From Diphasiastrum complanatum (Eukaryota > Streptophyta > Lycopodiopsida > Lycopodiales > Lycopodiaceae), in assembly GCA_029204225.1 (NCBI GenBank), contig CM055104.1:39614527-39674526 (forward strand): a DNA stretch of 60,000 nt, read 5' to 3'. Within the stretch, counting starts at the first letter, position 1, and every line of letters starts with the position of its first letter. The position numbers and the translations under genes are program-made. The notes under the pieces are model-generated. The model was given only the letters and a program-made list of their open reading frames with translations. It was not told the DNA's origin and did not search any database. Positions 10,240-25,474 of the stretch are shown here, piece after piece.

Positions 10240-10682
10240 ATCAAAACTGGTGGCAGTCCCACGACACCTTGTGAGATTTATTTATTTCTGGCTTTGATTA
10301 ACTTTGATCAAATGGTACTGCACTTTCTCCATGAAATTCAGACGTGCCATGTTGAAATCTTTCTTGTGCGGTAAGAAGCACTTATTGGCCCCGGAAATCC
10401 ATTTCGAAGTGGTCCACGCCGTAAATCTGGATTCTCACATTCCACCCATCATTCTGGCATGGTAGTATAATCTGGCAAGTGGAAATTGATCTTGAACATT
10501 GTCGGACGCCATTGGTTTATTAGAATCAAAAGCCAATTGGGATAGGCAATCATCCCACGGATGCCAACATTGTCAGATAATTCACAAAAAGCGCAGATTA
10601 CCTAACGGTTCGATTTGGCAAATGTCTATATTCGATCGCATTAAACTGTAAGGACTAGTTGAGATCCACTACTATTTGCCAA
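10240..10682 (-). pseudogene. C-terminal piece of the post-integrase ORF, old copy
   Basis: Minus-strand pieces read LAFDSNKPMASDNVQDQF, LARLYYHARMMGG, then after frameshifts ARLNFMEKVQYHLIKVNQ. They match the plus-strand ORF at 57361-57603 and, less closely, the region 35160-35400. The protein has no recognised domain. It lies directly before the LTR, the position where some plant gypsy elements carry an extra ORF. Confidence 0.5.
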
Positions 10683-10687
10683 TTATA

Positions 10688-11387
10688 TGTTGATTTCACA
10701 CATGTGGATTGTCCACAACATGTACTTGTGATCCCCTAAGGTGTGTAGATGCACCAAGATCAAGACTAGATTGAGATTCAAGATCAATTTTAGATCCTAT
10801 GGCAAAAACACACTACTACATGCATTCAATCACTTCCAACTCTCACTCACACGTGTGGGAAGTATTTAAAAATTATTCTAAGTAAAAACAAGCTGCTCTC
10901 CTTGGGTAGAGAGAGAAAAACCATCATGAGCTCTTAGGTAGAGAGAGAAAGCTAGAAATCCAATAACACTCAAAAGCCACATAATCACCAAATTAATTAG
11001 ATCCAAAATGAGGAGTACAATGATACTAGTAGATCCACGAGCTACCACTATGCTTAACTATGATTGGACCACACTTTGTCACCTCTTAATCCTATTGGAA
11101 CATTGATCCATGCACCTCTTAATTCTATTTATTCAAACACACCTCAAATTCCTATTGGACCTCACATGGTTCCACCTCTAAATCTTATTGGACACTTGTC
11201 TACACTCTAATTGGCACGAGTTTAGCCTCTTACTCTATTTTGGCTCAATAGTGGCATTACAAGTGGAAATGCATAATTTGTCATCTATGCCAATTTTGTT
11301 CCTATTAACATCCTACACCTAGATGCATGATGTGAAAAACATAAGACCCCTATATCTAACATAGATAATCTTTTTCAATTCTTCACA
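10688..11387 (-). repeat. 3' LTR of the defective copia element
   Basis: 700 bp, bounded by TG…CA, with TTATA immediately outside at 10683-10687. It shares whole-length similarity with 15653-16388, apart from a missing stretch near 11185 relative to that copy. Confidence 0.93.
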
Positions 11388-11405
11388 CTCCTCCTAAAAA
11401 ATTAT

Positions 11406-14400
11406 CTATGAAGATTTGAACATTGATCTTGATATAACTCCAAGATTAGATCTATGCTTGATGAAAGCACTTTTGCTCAAAGGCTTGGTGAGTAGATCGG
11501 CAATACAAGAGGACGAGTTGACATGTTTCAAATAGATTTCTCCTCCAATAAGCTTTTCTCTCACAAAATGGTGTGCCACTTCTATGTGCTTGCTTCTTGC
11601 GTGAAATATGGGATTATTGGCAAGAGCTTGGGCCGAGATGTTATCACACTTGATCATTGGTAGATCATCTTCCTTGATGCACTTTAGCTCCATTAGTAAC
11701 CTCTTGATCCAAAGCACTTCTTTGGTAGTTGTAGTGAGTGCTTTGTACTTGGCCTCACATGAAGAGAGAGATATAGTAACTTGCTTTTTGCAAAGCCAAG
11801 ATATTAGATTGCCTCCAAGAAAGAGAGTGTATGCACTAATAGACTTTCGATCCATCTTGTCACTTGCAAAGTCTGAATCCAAGTAGCCAACGATGGATAG
11901 ATCTTCACTTTTATAAAGTAGACCATAATCACAAGATGAAGATACATATCTTAGAATCCTCTTGGCCATCTTCCAATGATGGATCTTAGGATCTTTCATT
12001 ACCTTTATTAGGATCTTTTACAATTTTCTCCATTGGAGTATCTATGCTCTTAGAATTTTCCATATGAAAGTTTTTCAACATAGAGTGAGCATATCTAGAT
12101 TGGCATATAAAGACATGATTTTCATAAAAATCAATTTCTAGGCTTGCATGAGTCCATAAAGACTTTTGAAGAGCAAGCACACTTTGGACTCATCCTTGAT
12201 GAATCCTTGAGGTTGTTCCATATAGATCTCTTCCTCAAGATAACCATTTAGAAAAGCATTGGATACATCTAATTGAAACACCTTCCACTTGAAAAAACAA
12301 GCAAGAGAAATAAGAATTCTTATTGTCACCATCTTTGCAACAGGTGCAAAGGTCTCCTCATAATCAAGACCATGGATTTGAGCAAATCCTTTGGCACATA
12401 ATCTTGCTTTATGATTGTTGATGGTGCCATCAGGATTGAACTTGATCCGAAATACCCACTTGCAACCAATCACATGCTTGTTGGATGGAGGGTCCACAAG
12501 CTCCCAAGTATTGTTGGTGATCAATGCATCTCTTGCTTCATGGCATCATACCACTCCTTGGTATTGAGTGCCTCTTGTACATTCTTTGGCTCTTCATGAG
12601 AGACATAACAAACATAATTAGTGGAATCAAGATCCACTTGTTTTCCTTTGTCAACATATGAGAGCCTCTTAGGCTCAGATCTATCTCTCATGGATCTTCT
12701 TGGTGAGAAAATCCGAGGAGAGTCTTCTTCAAATCTCGACCCCATCACATCATGATTGTCTTAAAAATCAATAATTGGTGATGCATCCATATATTTCTTG
12801 ATCTCGGCCTCTTCAAAAGATGAGTGTTGATCATCATCAAAGACAACGTCTCCACTTTCAATAACTTGAGAAGTAGAGAGTATCAAGACTATATAGGCCT
12901 TCTTGGTGGATGAGTATCCAACCATGATCCCTTTGCATGCACTAGGATCTTCCTTCTTCTTTGTTTCCAAGGGAATATGGACAAAGCATATGCATCCAAA
13001 AACTCTAAGGTGATCAACCTTAGGCTTCTTCAAATATAAGATTTCATATGGTGACTTTCCTCCAAGAGCTATATGTGGGAGCCTATTGCAAAGATAATTT
13101 GCACAATTAATGGCTTCTCCCCAAAAATCTTTGGGCAAAGATGCCTCAATTCTCATAGATTTTGCACATTCACATAGAGATCTATTCTTTCTCTCGGCCA
13201 CTCCATTTTGAGATGGAGAGTATGTACAAGATAACTATCTTTTGATGCCTTCAATCTTGAAATTTATTGGAGATATATTCACCACCTCCATCACTTCTAA
13301 GAGCTTTAATCTTAAATGATAATTGCTTCTCTACATAAGGTTTGAAAATAAGGAAATGATCAAACACCATAGATTTATAAGCAAGAAGATATATCCAAGT
13401 GAATCTTGTAAAATCATCAATGAAAGTAACAAAACAAGTGGCTCCTCCCTTGCTTGTAGTTGATGAGAAATGCACATCTGAGTGGATTAACTCCAAAGGA
13501 TGCTTGCTTTTGATAGAAGATCTTGTAAATGGCTTTTTGTGAGATTTAGCAATAGCACAAGCCTCACAAGGCTTGATCTTCTTGGAGAATGACTTTCATT
13601 ACAAGCATTCACATACTCATTTGGATCTAGTTTATAGATGCCTCCAAATCTAGATCCTAATACAAGTATCTCATCAATATTCTTGATAGTGCAAGTATCA
13701 ACATTGAATTTTACATCAAGGCCATTATCAAGCAATTTGCCAACACTAATAAGATTCATAGTAAGCTTAGGTAGATAAAGAGCTTTAGAGAGAGAAAGAA
13801 CTTTACAAGATGCAAGCTTCAAGGGAATGTTCCCTATGCCTTCAATAGGACATTCAAAATCATTTGCAGTGTATATTGATTTCTTGACTCCATCATAAGG
13901 TGCAATAGAAGAGAAAGAGTCCTTGGAGCTACACATATGTGAAGAGGCTCCACTATCAATATACCATAGGTCGTCCTTCTTGAAAGGAGTAGATGAGAAA
14001 CTAGAGACCATAAGAGATCCCTCACCATCACTTGCAATAGTGTCTTCCTTCTCATTGGTTATGTTGGCTTGCTTGAGTTGATTCTTCTTCTTGAAGCAAT
14101 TGGTGGCATAATGGCCTTTCTTGCCACAGTAAAAGCACTTGATCTTCTTCTTCTTGAGCTTGGATGATGAAGCATTAGAGGAATCATCTTCCTCCTCATC
14201 TTTGTCTTTGGATTTGACTTTGTCCTTGCTTGAGAATTGTTGATGTTGGTTCTTGCTCCTCCCTTTGTGCTTATCCTTGGCAAAGAGGGCTTTGCCATCA
14301 TTATGAGTGAGAGGGAGCTTGTCCATCCTCAAGAACTTGTACTCTTGTCTTGATTCTTTTGAAATTAGCACACTTTGGATAGCCTCCAAACTTGGTAGCT

Positions 14401-14967
14401 CCTCCTTAATGGCATAGGATTGGACAAGATTATCAAATTCACTTCTCAAGCCATTGAGAATGACTTGAAATAGCTCATTTTAATTGATGGAATCACCAAT
14501 ACAAGCAAGTTCTCTATGAATATCTTTTACTCTCAAAACATAACTAGATGCACTCTCATCACTCTTTTGGCTACTTTGAAAGATTTGATTCCTAAGAGTG
14601 AGAAGCCTAGAGGTATTCTTAGCCTCATAGATAGTCTTGAGACAATCCCAAGCTTCTTTGGCTGTTGTACAAGTACCTATCTCCCTCAATATCTCATTAG
14701 AGACATTCATCTTAATGTAGCGAGAGCCATCCTAGCTCTCTTTTTGTATTTTTGAACCTCTTGAAGAACTTGTGGTTCTTCTTCAAGGCCAAGAACTATG
14801 TCCATCACGTCTTGAAGGATCAAGATGGACTCCATCCTCATTTTCCAAATTGAATAGTTTGAAGTGGACAATCTTTCACTTGGTTCCAACAAGGATGAAC
14901 ACATTGAAGACATTTGAAGTGAAGAAAACTCAAATGATGAAAAATAAATGTTGCTACACACTCTCAA
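11406..14967 (-). pseudogene. copia Gag-Pol, broken, reverse transcriptase core deleted
   Basis: In minus-strand order: a Gag start with LEPSERLSTSNYSIWKMRM (14967-14480), a zinc knuckle CFYCGKKGHYATNC and protease motif WYIDSGASSHM (within 14449-13487), integrase pieces GELIHSD-like and RSDGGGEYIS (13496-13251) and MAERKNRSLCECAKSMR (13201-12761), and the RT N-terminal part WVFRIKFNPDG to KSLYGLMQA (12524-12138). The next bases read LEIDFYENHVFICQ, so the PRSWY…YVDD segment with the catalytic aspartates is missing. A second gap removes sequence between KGNER and MKDPKIHHW near 12000. RNase H (11999-11406) keeps SLSSCEAKYKAL and HARSKHIEVAHHFVR. Confidence 0.92.
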
Positions 14968-15640
14968 TAGGATCCAATAATAGAGTACTATCTCCTCCTA
15001 TGAAAGATCTTGCAACTATTTGTGAATTGATTCTCACTAGCTACACAAATCTCTCTAAAACAAGATCTATTTCACATCAAATGATGGAGTATAGGCAAAG
15101 TTAGGATAAAACACTCTTAGCACGTGTGAAGTACACTAAGAAACCAAATTTGACTCAAATACAATGATATTGCATGAAACAAAATGGCCAAAATCTCAAA
15201 ACAGTGCCTAGATCACATATAGATGAGATTGGTAAGCATACAGCTGTGATTTTGGATCAACCAAGCAATCTCTTGACCAAACCAAATGTGTCCACCCAGG
15301 TCTAGGTGCCCTACCTAACCCTCTTCAAAAGCTTATAACTTCTGATTGGCTCAGCCAAATGGAATGAAACTGATTGCATCAGAAACTAGACAAAAATAGC
15401 TTCAAAACAAGCTATCAAGCAAGATAAATGGATCAAGCATGAGAGAGAACTTCCAAACTGAGATTTGATGTTCCACACATGTGTCTGAGCACTTGATTCT
15501 ATACAGTACTAGGTCAGACCCAATCAATGTCCTTTTGATCCAAAATGAACAAGATAGCTAGGAAAATGGACAATTTCTAGCTCAAGATTGATGAATAGTT
15601 TTCACTTAAATGGATCAAAATGCATGGTAGCCTTAGGTAG
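14968..15640 (-). other. 5' leader of the defective copia element
   Basis: Non-coding sequence between the primer site and Gag. No open frame of interest and no repeats were noticed. Confidence 0.6.
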
Positions 15641-15652
15641 GCTCTGATACCA
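15641..15652 (-). promoter_or_regulatory. Primer binding site, initiator-Met tRNA type
   Basis: TGGTATCAGAGC on the minus strand starts directly after the 5' LTR (15653-16388). It is the usual plant Ty1-copia priming site complementary to the 3' end of initiator methionine tRNA. Confidence 0.92.
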
Positions 15653-16388
15653 TGTTGATTTCACATGTGTGGATTGTCCACCACATGTACTTGTGATCTC
15701 CTAAGGTGTGTAGATGCACCAAGATCAAGACTAGATTGAGATTCAAGATCAATCTTAGATCCTATGGCAAAAACACACTACTACATGCATTCAATCACTT
15801 CCAACTCTCACTCACACGTGTGGGAAGTATTCAAAAATTATTCTAAGTAAAAACAAGCTGCTCTCCTTGGGTAGAGAGAGAAAAACCATCATGAGCTCTC
15901 AGGTAGAGAGAGAAAGCTAGAAATCCAATAACACTCAAAAGCCACATAATCACCAAATTAATTAGATCCAAAATGAGGAGTACAATGATACTAGTAGATC
16001 CACGAGCTACCACTATGCTTAACTATGATTGGACCACACTTTGTCACCTCTTAATCTTATTGGACCATTGATCCATGCACTTCTTAATTCTATTGGACTA
16101 TATTCAAGCACACCTCAAATTCCTATTGGACCTCACATGGTTCCACCTCTAAATCCTATTGGACCTCTTAGAATTCATCAAACAAAGGCATTACACTTAT
16201 CTACACTCTAATTGGCTCGAGTTTAGCCTCTTACTCTATTTTGGCTCAATAGTGGCATTACAAGTGGAAATGCATAATTTGCCATCTATGTCAAATTTGT
16301 TCCTATTAACATCCTACACCTAGATGCTTGATGTAAAAAACATAAGACCCCTATATGTAACATAGATAATCTTTTTCAATTCTTCACG
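15653..16388 (-). repeat. 5' LTR of the defective copia element
   Basis: 736 bp, starts TGTTGATTTC on the plus strand and ends TTCTTCACG. The final A to G change is one of the few terminal differences from the other LTR. TTATA follows at 16389. Confidence 0.93.
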
Positions 16389-16835
16389 TTATACACTTGG
16401 TGAATTATGGGCCAATTTGGGATATGGATATCGATTTTATCCATTGAAATTCTCAAATCTTTCCATTTATTCCTTGGCATCGGCAAATAATAAGAATCTA
16501 CCCGTAATTGGCGAGGGTTGGCAACATAACTCCTGACGGAATCTGGAGTTTTCTCAAATACAATGGTTCTCTATGCCGACTACTCTCCCAATGTTGGGTA
16601 ATTTGTCCAATTCCTTACTCGCCTCTATCTCACAAGTCTGAAATTTGATAACCCATCCACCCCTCGAGGACTCATGCGGACGTTGTTGGAGAATGCTTAA
16701 AGCTGGTCCTCGATGGCGATGGGTTTCTGAAACAATGGCACGGGCCTTGAAGTTGACGGATCTTCTTTCGTGGCCTGGTCATCTAGTATGTCATGTATTC
16801 ATGGCCCGTCAAACCTTGTATCCAAGCCTCCTTGA

Positions 16836-17795
16836 TCATGTTGTTGAGGCGAGAACTGCATCACAAGTACTAGAATTGAGGCCCACTTCCAAAACTTGAG
16901 CGGCTATCTTTTCATAATCTTTGATGATTGCCTTTGCCTTTGCCAGCTCGGTTGTTGCCGTACATTTGAGTTTATCAAAACAAAATTGAAACCCTACCAA
17001 TGAAGTGCGGTACGTTTCAACTTTCCTAAACAAGTATCTGATTTTTTCTGGTGTAATTGGAGGATCAGGCAGTTGTGTCTGGAGATAAGAATCACGTTCA
17101 AGGGTGGCCACATCCAATTCACCTTGAAGACGTTCGCATTCAAACTTTGTCATGTCCAATTGAACAACCAGTAGCAAGACCTGTTGTTTAGCGTCTTGGA
17201 CCACTTTGTCCACTTGTTCTTGGGTTGTCGTCAGAAGAGTTATCACATAGTCTTCTAGAGCATCGACTGTTTGTTAGACTTTTTTCAACTCGGCCTCAGA
17301 CTTTGCCTCACGTTGCTTGGCAATCTTGAGCTCTCGGTTCAAATGAATAACTTTTTGGCTGATAAGGGTATTCTCTGATCCCAGATCAAATATTCATATT
17401 TCCATACTCTTCTCCTCATCTAACATGGTTTGGATTACTCGCGTCAGGTTAGAGACTCTAAACCCAATGCGTCACCAGAATCCACGTGGGTTGTTGTTGG
17501 TGTAACAGCAGGAACAGCACTTGTAGGAACTATGCTTGTTTGGCGTTGATGTCGTGCTGGTTCTTCTTCTTGAAATATATCCTCTTTCTCAAACTCTTCT
17601 AGTACCATGGCGTCGAACTGCTTTGGAGACGGAACAACATGAGCGACCCTGAGGGTATCTGGAATTTTTTGTAGGCCAATTGTTATCAAGAACGAATGTG
17701 GTGCACCTGCGTCAGATGCGACCGACAAGTGATGCATCAAAGTCACACTATCAATGATCACTTGTGGAAGTATGGAAGTAGAGCGGATGGTCAGA
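16836..17795 (-). pseudogene. Acidic and coiled-coil pieces of the post-integrase ORF, old copy
   Basis: The minus-strand frame 17761-17444 (MIIDSVTLMHHLSV…) is acidic and Thr/Pro-rich near its end. Frame 17246-16836 (MITLLTTTQEQVDKVVQDAK) is a heptad-patterned coiled coil with KVETYRTSLVGFQFCFDKLK. The order and character match the post-integrase ORF of the gypsy element (37382-36289). Function unknown. Stops and frameshifts separate the pieces. Confidence 0.45.
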
Positions 17796-17929
17796 CATCA
17801 AATCCAGAAGAGATTGAGGTTTGCTTTAAAAGCTAACACACTTGTTGCATTTATTATTTTTTTTTTAATAGTAGGATATCTAGGTAACCATTGACTCATT
17901 TAAATGACACATTCTCTGTCGATTTGTTT

Positions 17930-18890
17930 AGACACACCATCGAATGCCATTACATGGTCTTGATCCGTCCGTACTAAACTCCAAGCGAAGAAAAGTCTTG
18001 ATACAAATGAGGGAACAAAGAATGAAACAAATAGAAGAAGCCGCTAATGTATTGCTGCAAACATCTGATGAGGAAGACGTTGCAAATGAAGGTAATGATA
18101 CTAAGGTACTACACGATGAAGCAATGCATGACTTGTTTGAACCATATTGTACAACCAACAATGAACGTGCACACTCAACGGGTGAAGAGAACGGATGAAA
18201 GTCAAAAGTTGCATGATGCTGAAAACGAGATATTACTACGCAAAGAAGTTGACACTCCCTTGTATCCAAGAGCATCATTTTCTCGGTAATTCTCTTTCTA
18301 AACTTACAAGTTATGTACAAATGGAGTTCTAATAGTGTTACGTCATTGTTCAGATATGCATAAACCATAAATGCATCATATTGTTTGTTAGAATTTAGGG
18401 TTATGCATTCATTTTTACAAACACAATATTATTTTGCAATTTATTACAAAAAATACTTCCAAAAGACAATGTGATGTATTGATGATGAGCAATGGTCCAA
18501 GTTCAAAAATGAACTTTGTCATTTACGATTTGGTTTAGCAATGGATGGCATGAATCCTTTCGGTGTTTGAGCCTCACCATGGTCCACGTGGCCAGTTGTT
18601 TTTGTTAATTATAATATTCCTCCATGGTTAAGTATAAAGACGAGACATTTGTTTCTAGCTCCATTAGTTCCAAAAAAATACAAGGTTAATAACATGAATG
18701 TTTACCTCGAACCATTGATTAAATTATTGTCCAAACTTTGGAATGGTGTCAATGTGTATGACGTCTCAAGGCCTTTGCAAAAAAGAAATTTCACTCTTCG
18801 TGGAATTCTAATGTGGATCAGTATGGATGTACTTACGATGAGACTAGGACCTTACTGAAACATCCTTCGAGAAAGCCTAAGTGAAAATAT
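17930..18890 (+). pseudogene. CACTA (En/Spm) TNP2 transposase fragment
   Basis: Segment 18480-18857 reads one frame with a single stop: DEQWSKFKNELCHLRFGLAM, DGMNPFGV, stop, ASPWSTWPVVFVNYNIPPWL, and VYDVSRPLQKRNFTLRGILM. This is the conserved core of TNP2-type CACTA transposases. Upstream pieces at 17947-18198 (acidic helix, MPLHGLDPSVLNSKRRKV) and near 18200-18286 (DAENEILL… TPLYPRASFSR) fit the N-terminal TNP2 region, with material missing between them. The stop after FGV looks like a C to T change of a Gln codon. No CACTA end was found, so this is a fragment. Confidence 0.75.
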
Positions 18891-19120
18891 AAATGCGAAA
18901 CTAAACTACACCCTTTGATACAAACCAAGTGTCTTATCCGAGAACCTTAATAGGAATCCAAGGATATCACATGGGGCAATATTAAAAGTGACTATGCTAA
19001 CAAGGTCAAAATTCTTAGATACAATTATTATGGATAAAATAAAAAATGATGTGTGCATGTAGAGAATGGAAGAAAGCTTTTCAAGTGAATGAATTGAGTA
19101 TGCTAAAAGCCTTACACACA

Positions 19121-20560
<1,440 letters not shown>

Positions 20561-20569
20561 TTGTTTGAT

Positions 20570-21720
20570 TGCTATTTTGCATGAAACCAAGTATTTTGGC
20601 AATCCAAAATAGATGTCCTTCATTGTTTTCTGAAGCTAGAAGTGCAACAAGGCTTCCAATTTGGATTTCATTCAGATCACTGCGCCACTTCATTTTTGCA
20701 TTTTTACACTTTGCCTCTTCTTCCTTGAGCCCACATAAATTTCACGTTCTTCGCCTTGCACAAGCTCCAAGAAATCATTATCTCGAGGTAGATTTGAAAT
20801 TTTGACAATTGTAGTTGAAGTTCCTAATTTATGAGGCCATTGAAATTCTTCAATTGTTGATGCATATTCAAGTTTGAGCAAATTGATTTTTTGTTCCTCG
20901 GAAACATCCATCCACCAATGCTGATCAAACTCATCAAAAAATTGATAAGCTGTTTGAATACTTGAATCCAAACAATTTATCGAGGCAAATGGATCAACCT
21001 CACGATGCTCTCTTTGTGCTTTTCGTTCTTCTAGCATGGACTTCAAGGGAGACAACATAGCAAGCTTGATTTGACCAGATGTCATAGTGAGCAAAATTGT
21101 ATATTGTCGACTACAACAGAAGGATTCGACAAAGTTTTTGTAGCAACATCCTCTGCTGCTTCCTTCAAAGCTACTACTACATCAACCTCCGTGGTAGTAG
21201 AGTCTACTGGCTAGTCTTGTGCAAAGGTGCTCTGCAGGAGGCTTGCTAGATCTTTTTTCTTTGACATTAGCATGCTTCCTGCTAAGACACCCTGTTCAAT
21301 CTATGTTAGAATGCCGAAATGGTCACATAGATGTGAGATGCGTGCTCTCACTGCAGCAAACTTTTTTTTCTTGACCCAACGCAGAAATGCTTGGTATGCT
21401 ATGGTACCAAAGCATACTGGCTGGCCTGCCAATGCATCCAAAAGATATCCAATTTTTTTTGCCGAAATGGTGGCATCAGCATCTATAATAAACAAGACCT
21501 GGTTTGTATATTTGCACAGGAGCTTGACTTGTGCATCCTTCACCATTGTAATTTTGTACCCCTTGCTTGGTAGAAAACACTTCGACAAAAAATAGTTGAC
21601 TCTTCAATGGAGTCCTTTGACGTAGGATTGGCTATGCCATCTACTAGTAGTCCAAGAGTTGTAGAGAAGACTGCCTCGTTGATTATGAAGGTCTTGTTCT
21701 ACAAAGTAACTTTGAAATCA
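20570..21720 (-). pseudogene. Unrecognised decayed TE-like coding region
   Basis: Minus-strand frames 21588-21301 (MSKCFLPSKGYKITMVKD…, ending HLCDHFGILT), 21300-21110 (MSKKKDLASLLQSTF) and 21094-20690 (MLTMTSGQIKLAM…) appear to be one broken protein. It continues past a stop as DLNEIQIGSLVALLASENNE and LFWIAKIL (about 20680-20590). The last part resembles the start of a small beta-barrel (Tudor/BAH-like) domain, but only by eye. A mobile-element origin is likely from the surroundings. I cannot name the family. Confidence 0.3.
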
Positions 21721-22335
21721 GCTTCAGCCACTATGTGAATGAAGTTCACGAAATCGGTACTGATCTCTTGTAGGATAATAGATGGATCCACTTTCAAACT
21801 ACTCAGCCTGCAATGATCCAACAAAGACTGAATAGACGCAAGCCGAATTGAAGCTCTGATTTTCTAGCTGACCGAGGAACTGGTGCTTCCACTTGCGTCC
21901 ATTGTGATTGCGTAAATGACAGAAGAGTGGTAGCGAGCACGAAAGCGAGAGCAAGAGAGCGAGAGTAAAAAGAGAGTGTAAAATGAAAATATAAAATTAC
22001 AAACAATGTTTAAACAGTGACACAGTGGAGACGATGATTACATGGCAATATGATTTGACAATTGTCACTTTCATAAAAGCGGTCGGCTTAGAGATAATAT
22101 TAAGTTTATACATTTAATAAAAGAGATTCACTAAATCCAAGAAAAATAAATAATGAATAAAATAATAAATAACAATTGATTAAATAATCATAAAAAGAAA
22201 AAGAAAAAGAAAAATTTGGAAAGACAAAACTTGGAAAAAGAAAAATTCGAGAAGAAGAAAATGATGAATGCTTGAAATTATCCGAAAGATTCTTGAAAGA
22301 TCCTCCTCAAAATATTTCATCAAAGATAATATTTC
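21721..22335. other. Non-coding AT-rich spacer
   Basis: A/T-rich with GAGA-type runs near 21940-21980 and lysine-codon-like A runs near 22190-22260. No gene recognised. Confidence 0.45.
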
Positions 22336-22339
22336 TTCA

Positions 22340-23640
22340 GTTTGGAACCGTTAATATGTGGGCAATAATTTACCATCCAATAACTGAAGTTGAATAGAAC
22401 CGTTCTCAAATACTTCCATAACCTTGTACGGTCGAATTGTTTCGAGATTCGGATAGTTCTTCAATAGTTAACAGTCTTTCATTAATACTGTCTGTAACTG
22501 TTCGTTCTGCTTGTATTAAAAAAGTTGGCACCTCAAATTCAATCAAGAGAATTGGAGATACCATATTTAAGGAAATAAGGAGTTTGTTTCATTGTGATCT
22601 TCTACGTGTTTCTGTATGTCCAAGGCACTGAAGGTAGATTTTGATTCCTGTTTGTAGCATGTGCAACAATGATTGTATTCAGGATCATGCATAGTATTCA
22701 ATTTATTCTTTCAGTTAATCCATTGGCTTTCGGATTATAAGAGGTTGTCTTTCTATGTTTGATCAGAAAATATATTGTCAGTAGTCAAATCGTATCAGTA
22801 AGAAAATGAGTACCAAGATCAGTGACCAATTCAAGAGAACACCCAAAACGTGTAATTATAGATTCGAGTAAAAAAACATCGATAATTTTTGCATCATTTT
22901 ATTTCGTCGCTTCCTCTTCAACATGCTTTGTTGCATAATCTGTTGCAACAGAAATATATCGACACTTAGTATGTTGAGTAACCGGCTTGATTCGTTCGAC
23001 AAAATCAATCCCACACTTTTGAAATGGTACAAGTGGAATGATTGGCGTCAACGACCAATTCATGGATTTGGTTGGTTTACCAGATCTTTGGCATGGATCA
23101 CAAGATCTAATATAAACAGAAACATCCTCAAACATGGTAGGCCACCAATACTTGGCGGTCAAATCTTATTAACAATATTCTTTAAGGCAAAATGTCCATC
23201 GACATCTTCAGAATGTAAGGCTTGAATAACCTTTGGAATACCTTCCACTTCAAGACACCTTCTTAGCTGATGATCTGCACCAAGCTTATACAAAACATTA
23301 ATGAGAGTATAAGGTGCAACCTTATATTGAAATACTATCTTCTTCTCTAAATCATATCCGTCGGGATATATCTGATCCTTAAGATAAAAAATAATGTCAG
23401 AATATAAAAAATTCGTAGAAGATATCTCAAATAAATTTTCATCTAGAAAGTCATCATTCAATGGTTCTTCAGTCTTTCCCGTACTAAGTCATAAAAGATT
23501 CTTCAGTCTTTCCCGTACTAAGTCATGAAAGATAATCAACATTAGTATGATACTTTCCTTGACGAAGCTCAACATGATAAGTGAACTCTTGTAGCAACAA
23601 AATCCAGCGAGCTCAAAAAGGGCCTCTTCCTTGCCTAAAC
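22340..23640 (-). pseudogene. Ty3-gypsy RNase H and integrase remnant
   Basis: On the minus strand, 23640-23520 reads ARWILLLQEFTYHVELRQGK and NVDYLS, the end of RNase H. A broken linker follows at 23461-23159 (LRRCLEVEGIPKVIQALHSE, DGHFALKNIV, the integrase zinc-binding region), then 23162-22899 with YWWPTMFEDV, CDPCQRSGKP and CGIDFVERI, which is the integrase HHCC end and the first catalytic Asp region (D). The distal part to 22340 is scrambled. A tandem duplication, CTTCAGTCTTTCCCGTACTA (23466 and about 23499), breaks the RNase H/integrase junction. No LTRs found. Confidence 0.8.
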
Positions 23641-23659
23641 ATGTTTGCTAATTAGGATT

Positions 23660-25108
<1,449 letters not shown>

Positions 25109-25179
25109 CAATCAATACAATCGACGCATTGAGAAACACAAATCTCATTTCGTGCACTTTTTTTTTTGTGCAAAAAATT

Positions 25180-25470
25180 CTGCGTGGTAGATCCATGCAT
25201 GGTGGAACCATGCCAATGCAAATTTTCAAAGAAAATGAAAAAAATTTGCCACGCGTGGCAATATTTTCCAGAAACCAACCCAAAAATTTGATTTGCCACG
25301 CCGTGGCAAAGCAAATTTTTGGGCTGCTCTCAGGAAAATATTGCCACGTGTGGCACAACCATGCATGGCACAACCATGCCTGGCAAACTGCGTGGCTTTG
25401 CTACGCGTGGTATAGCCACGCGTGGTAGAACCACGAAATTCAAATTTTTTGAAATTTTCGCCAATTCTTT
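25180..25470. repeat. Palindrome-rich CCACGCGTGG segment A
   Basis: Repeated self-complementary words around a CCACGCGTGG core: TGCCACGCGTGGCA (25247-25260), TTGCCACGCCGTGGCAA (25293-25309), TTGCCACGTGTGGCA (25341-25355), CCATGCATGG forms near 25193 and 25370, and TACGCGTGG / CCACGCGTGG near 25402-25425. Most variants differ by CG to TG or CA changes, as expected from decay of methylated CpG. It ends against the copia remnant. A second segment of the same kind is at 58615-59110. Confidence 0.8.
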
Positions 25471-25474
25471 TTCG

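Larger units (their letters stand above)
10688..16388 (-). mobile_element. Defective Ty1-copia LTR retrotransposon
   Basis: LTRs at 10688-11387 and 15653-16388 begin TGTTGATTTC and end TTCTTCACA (ACG in the second). They are flanked by the 5-bp duplication TTATA at 10683-10687 and 16389-16393. On the minus strand a primer site TGGTATCAGAGC (15641-15652) follows the 5' LTR directly, and a purine tract AGGAGGAG (about 11388-11395) precedes the 3' LTR. Gag-Pol between them is broken by stops, frameshifts and deletions. The LTRs are very similar, except that the 10688 copy lacks about 35 bp present near 16170-16200. It cannot move by itself. Confidence 0.95.
9985..17795 (-). mobile_element. Old Ty3-like 3' fragment split by a copia insertion
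   Basis: Read on the minus strand, 17795-16394 joins 10682-9985 once the copia element and its TTATA duplication are removed. It reads acidic/Pro-rich and coiled-coil ORF pieces, then a C-terminal domain, then the start of an LTR. The C-terminal domain (DNVQDQFPLARLYYHARMMGG) and the LTR start match the element end at 57361-57885. The layout matches the post-integrase ORF of the gypsy element at 34232-53589. No gag or pol is left, so this is a truncated relic. Confidence 0.6.
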
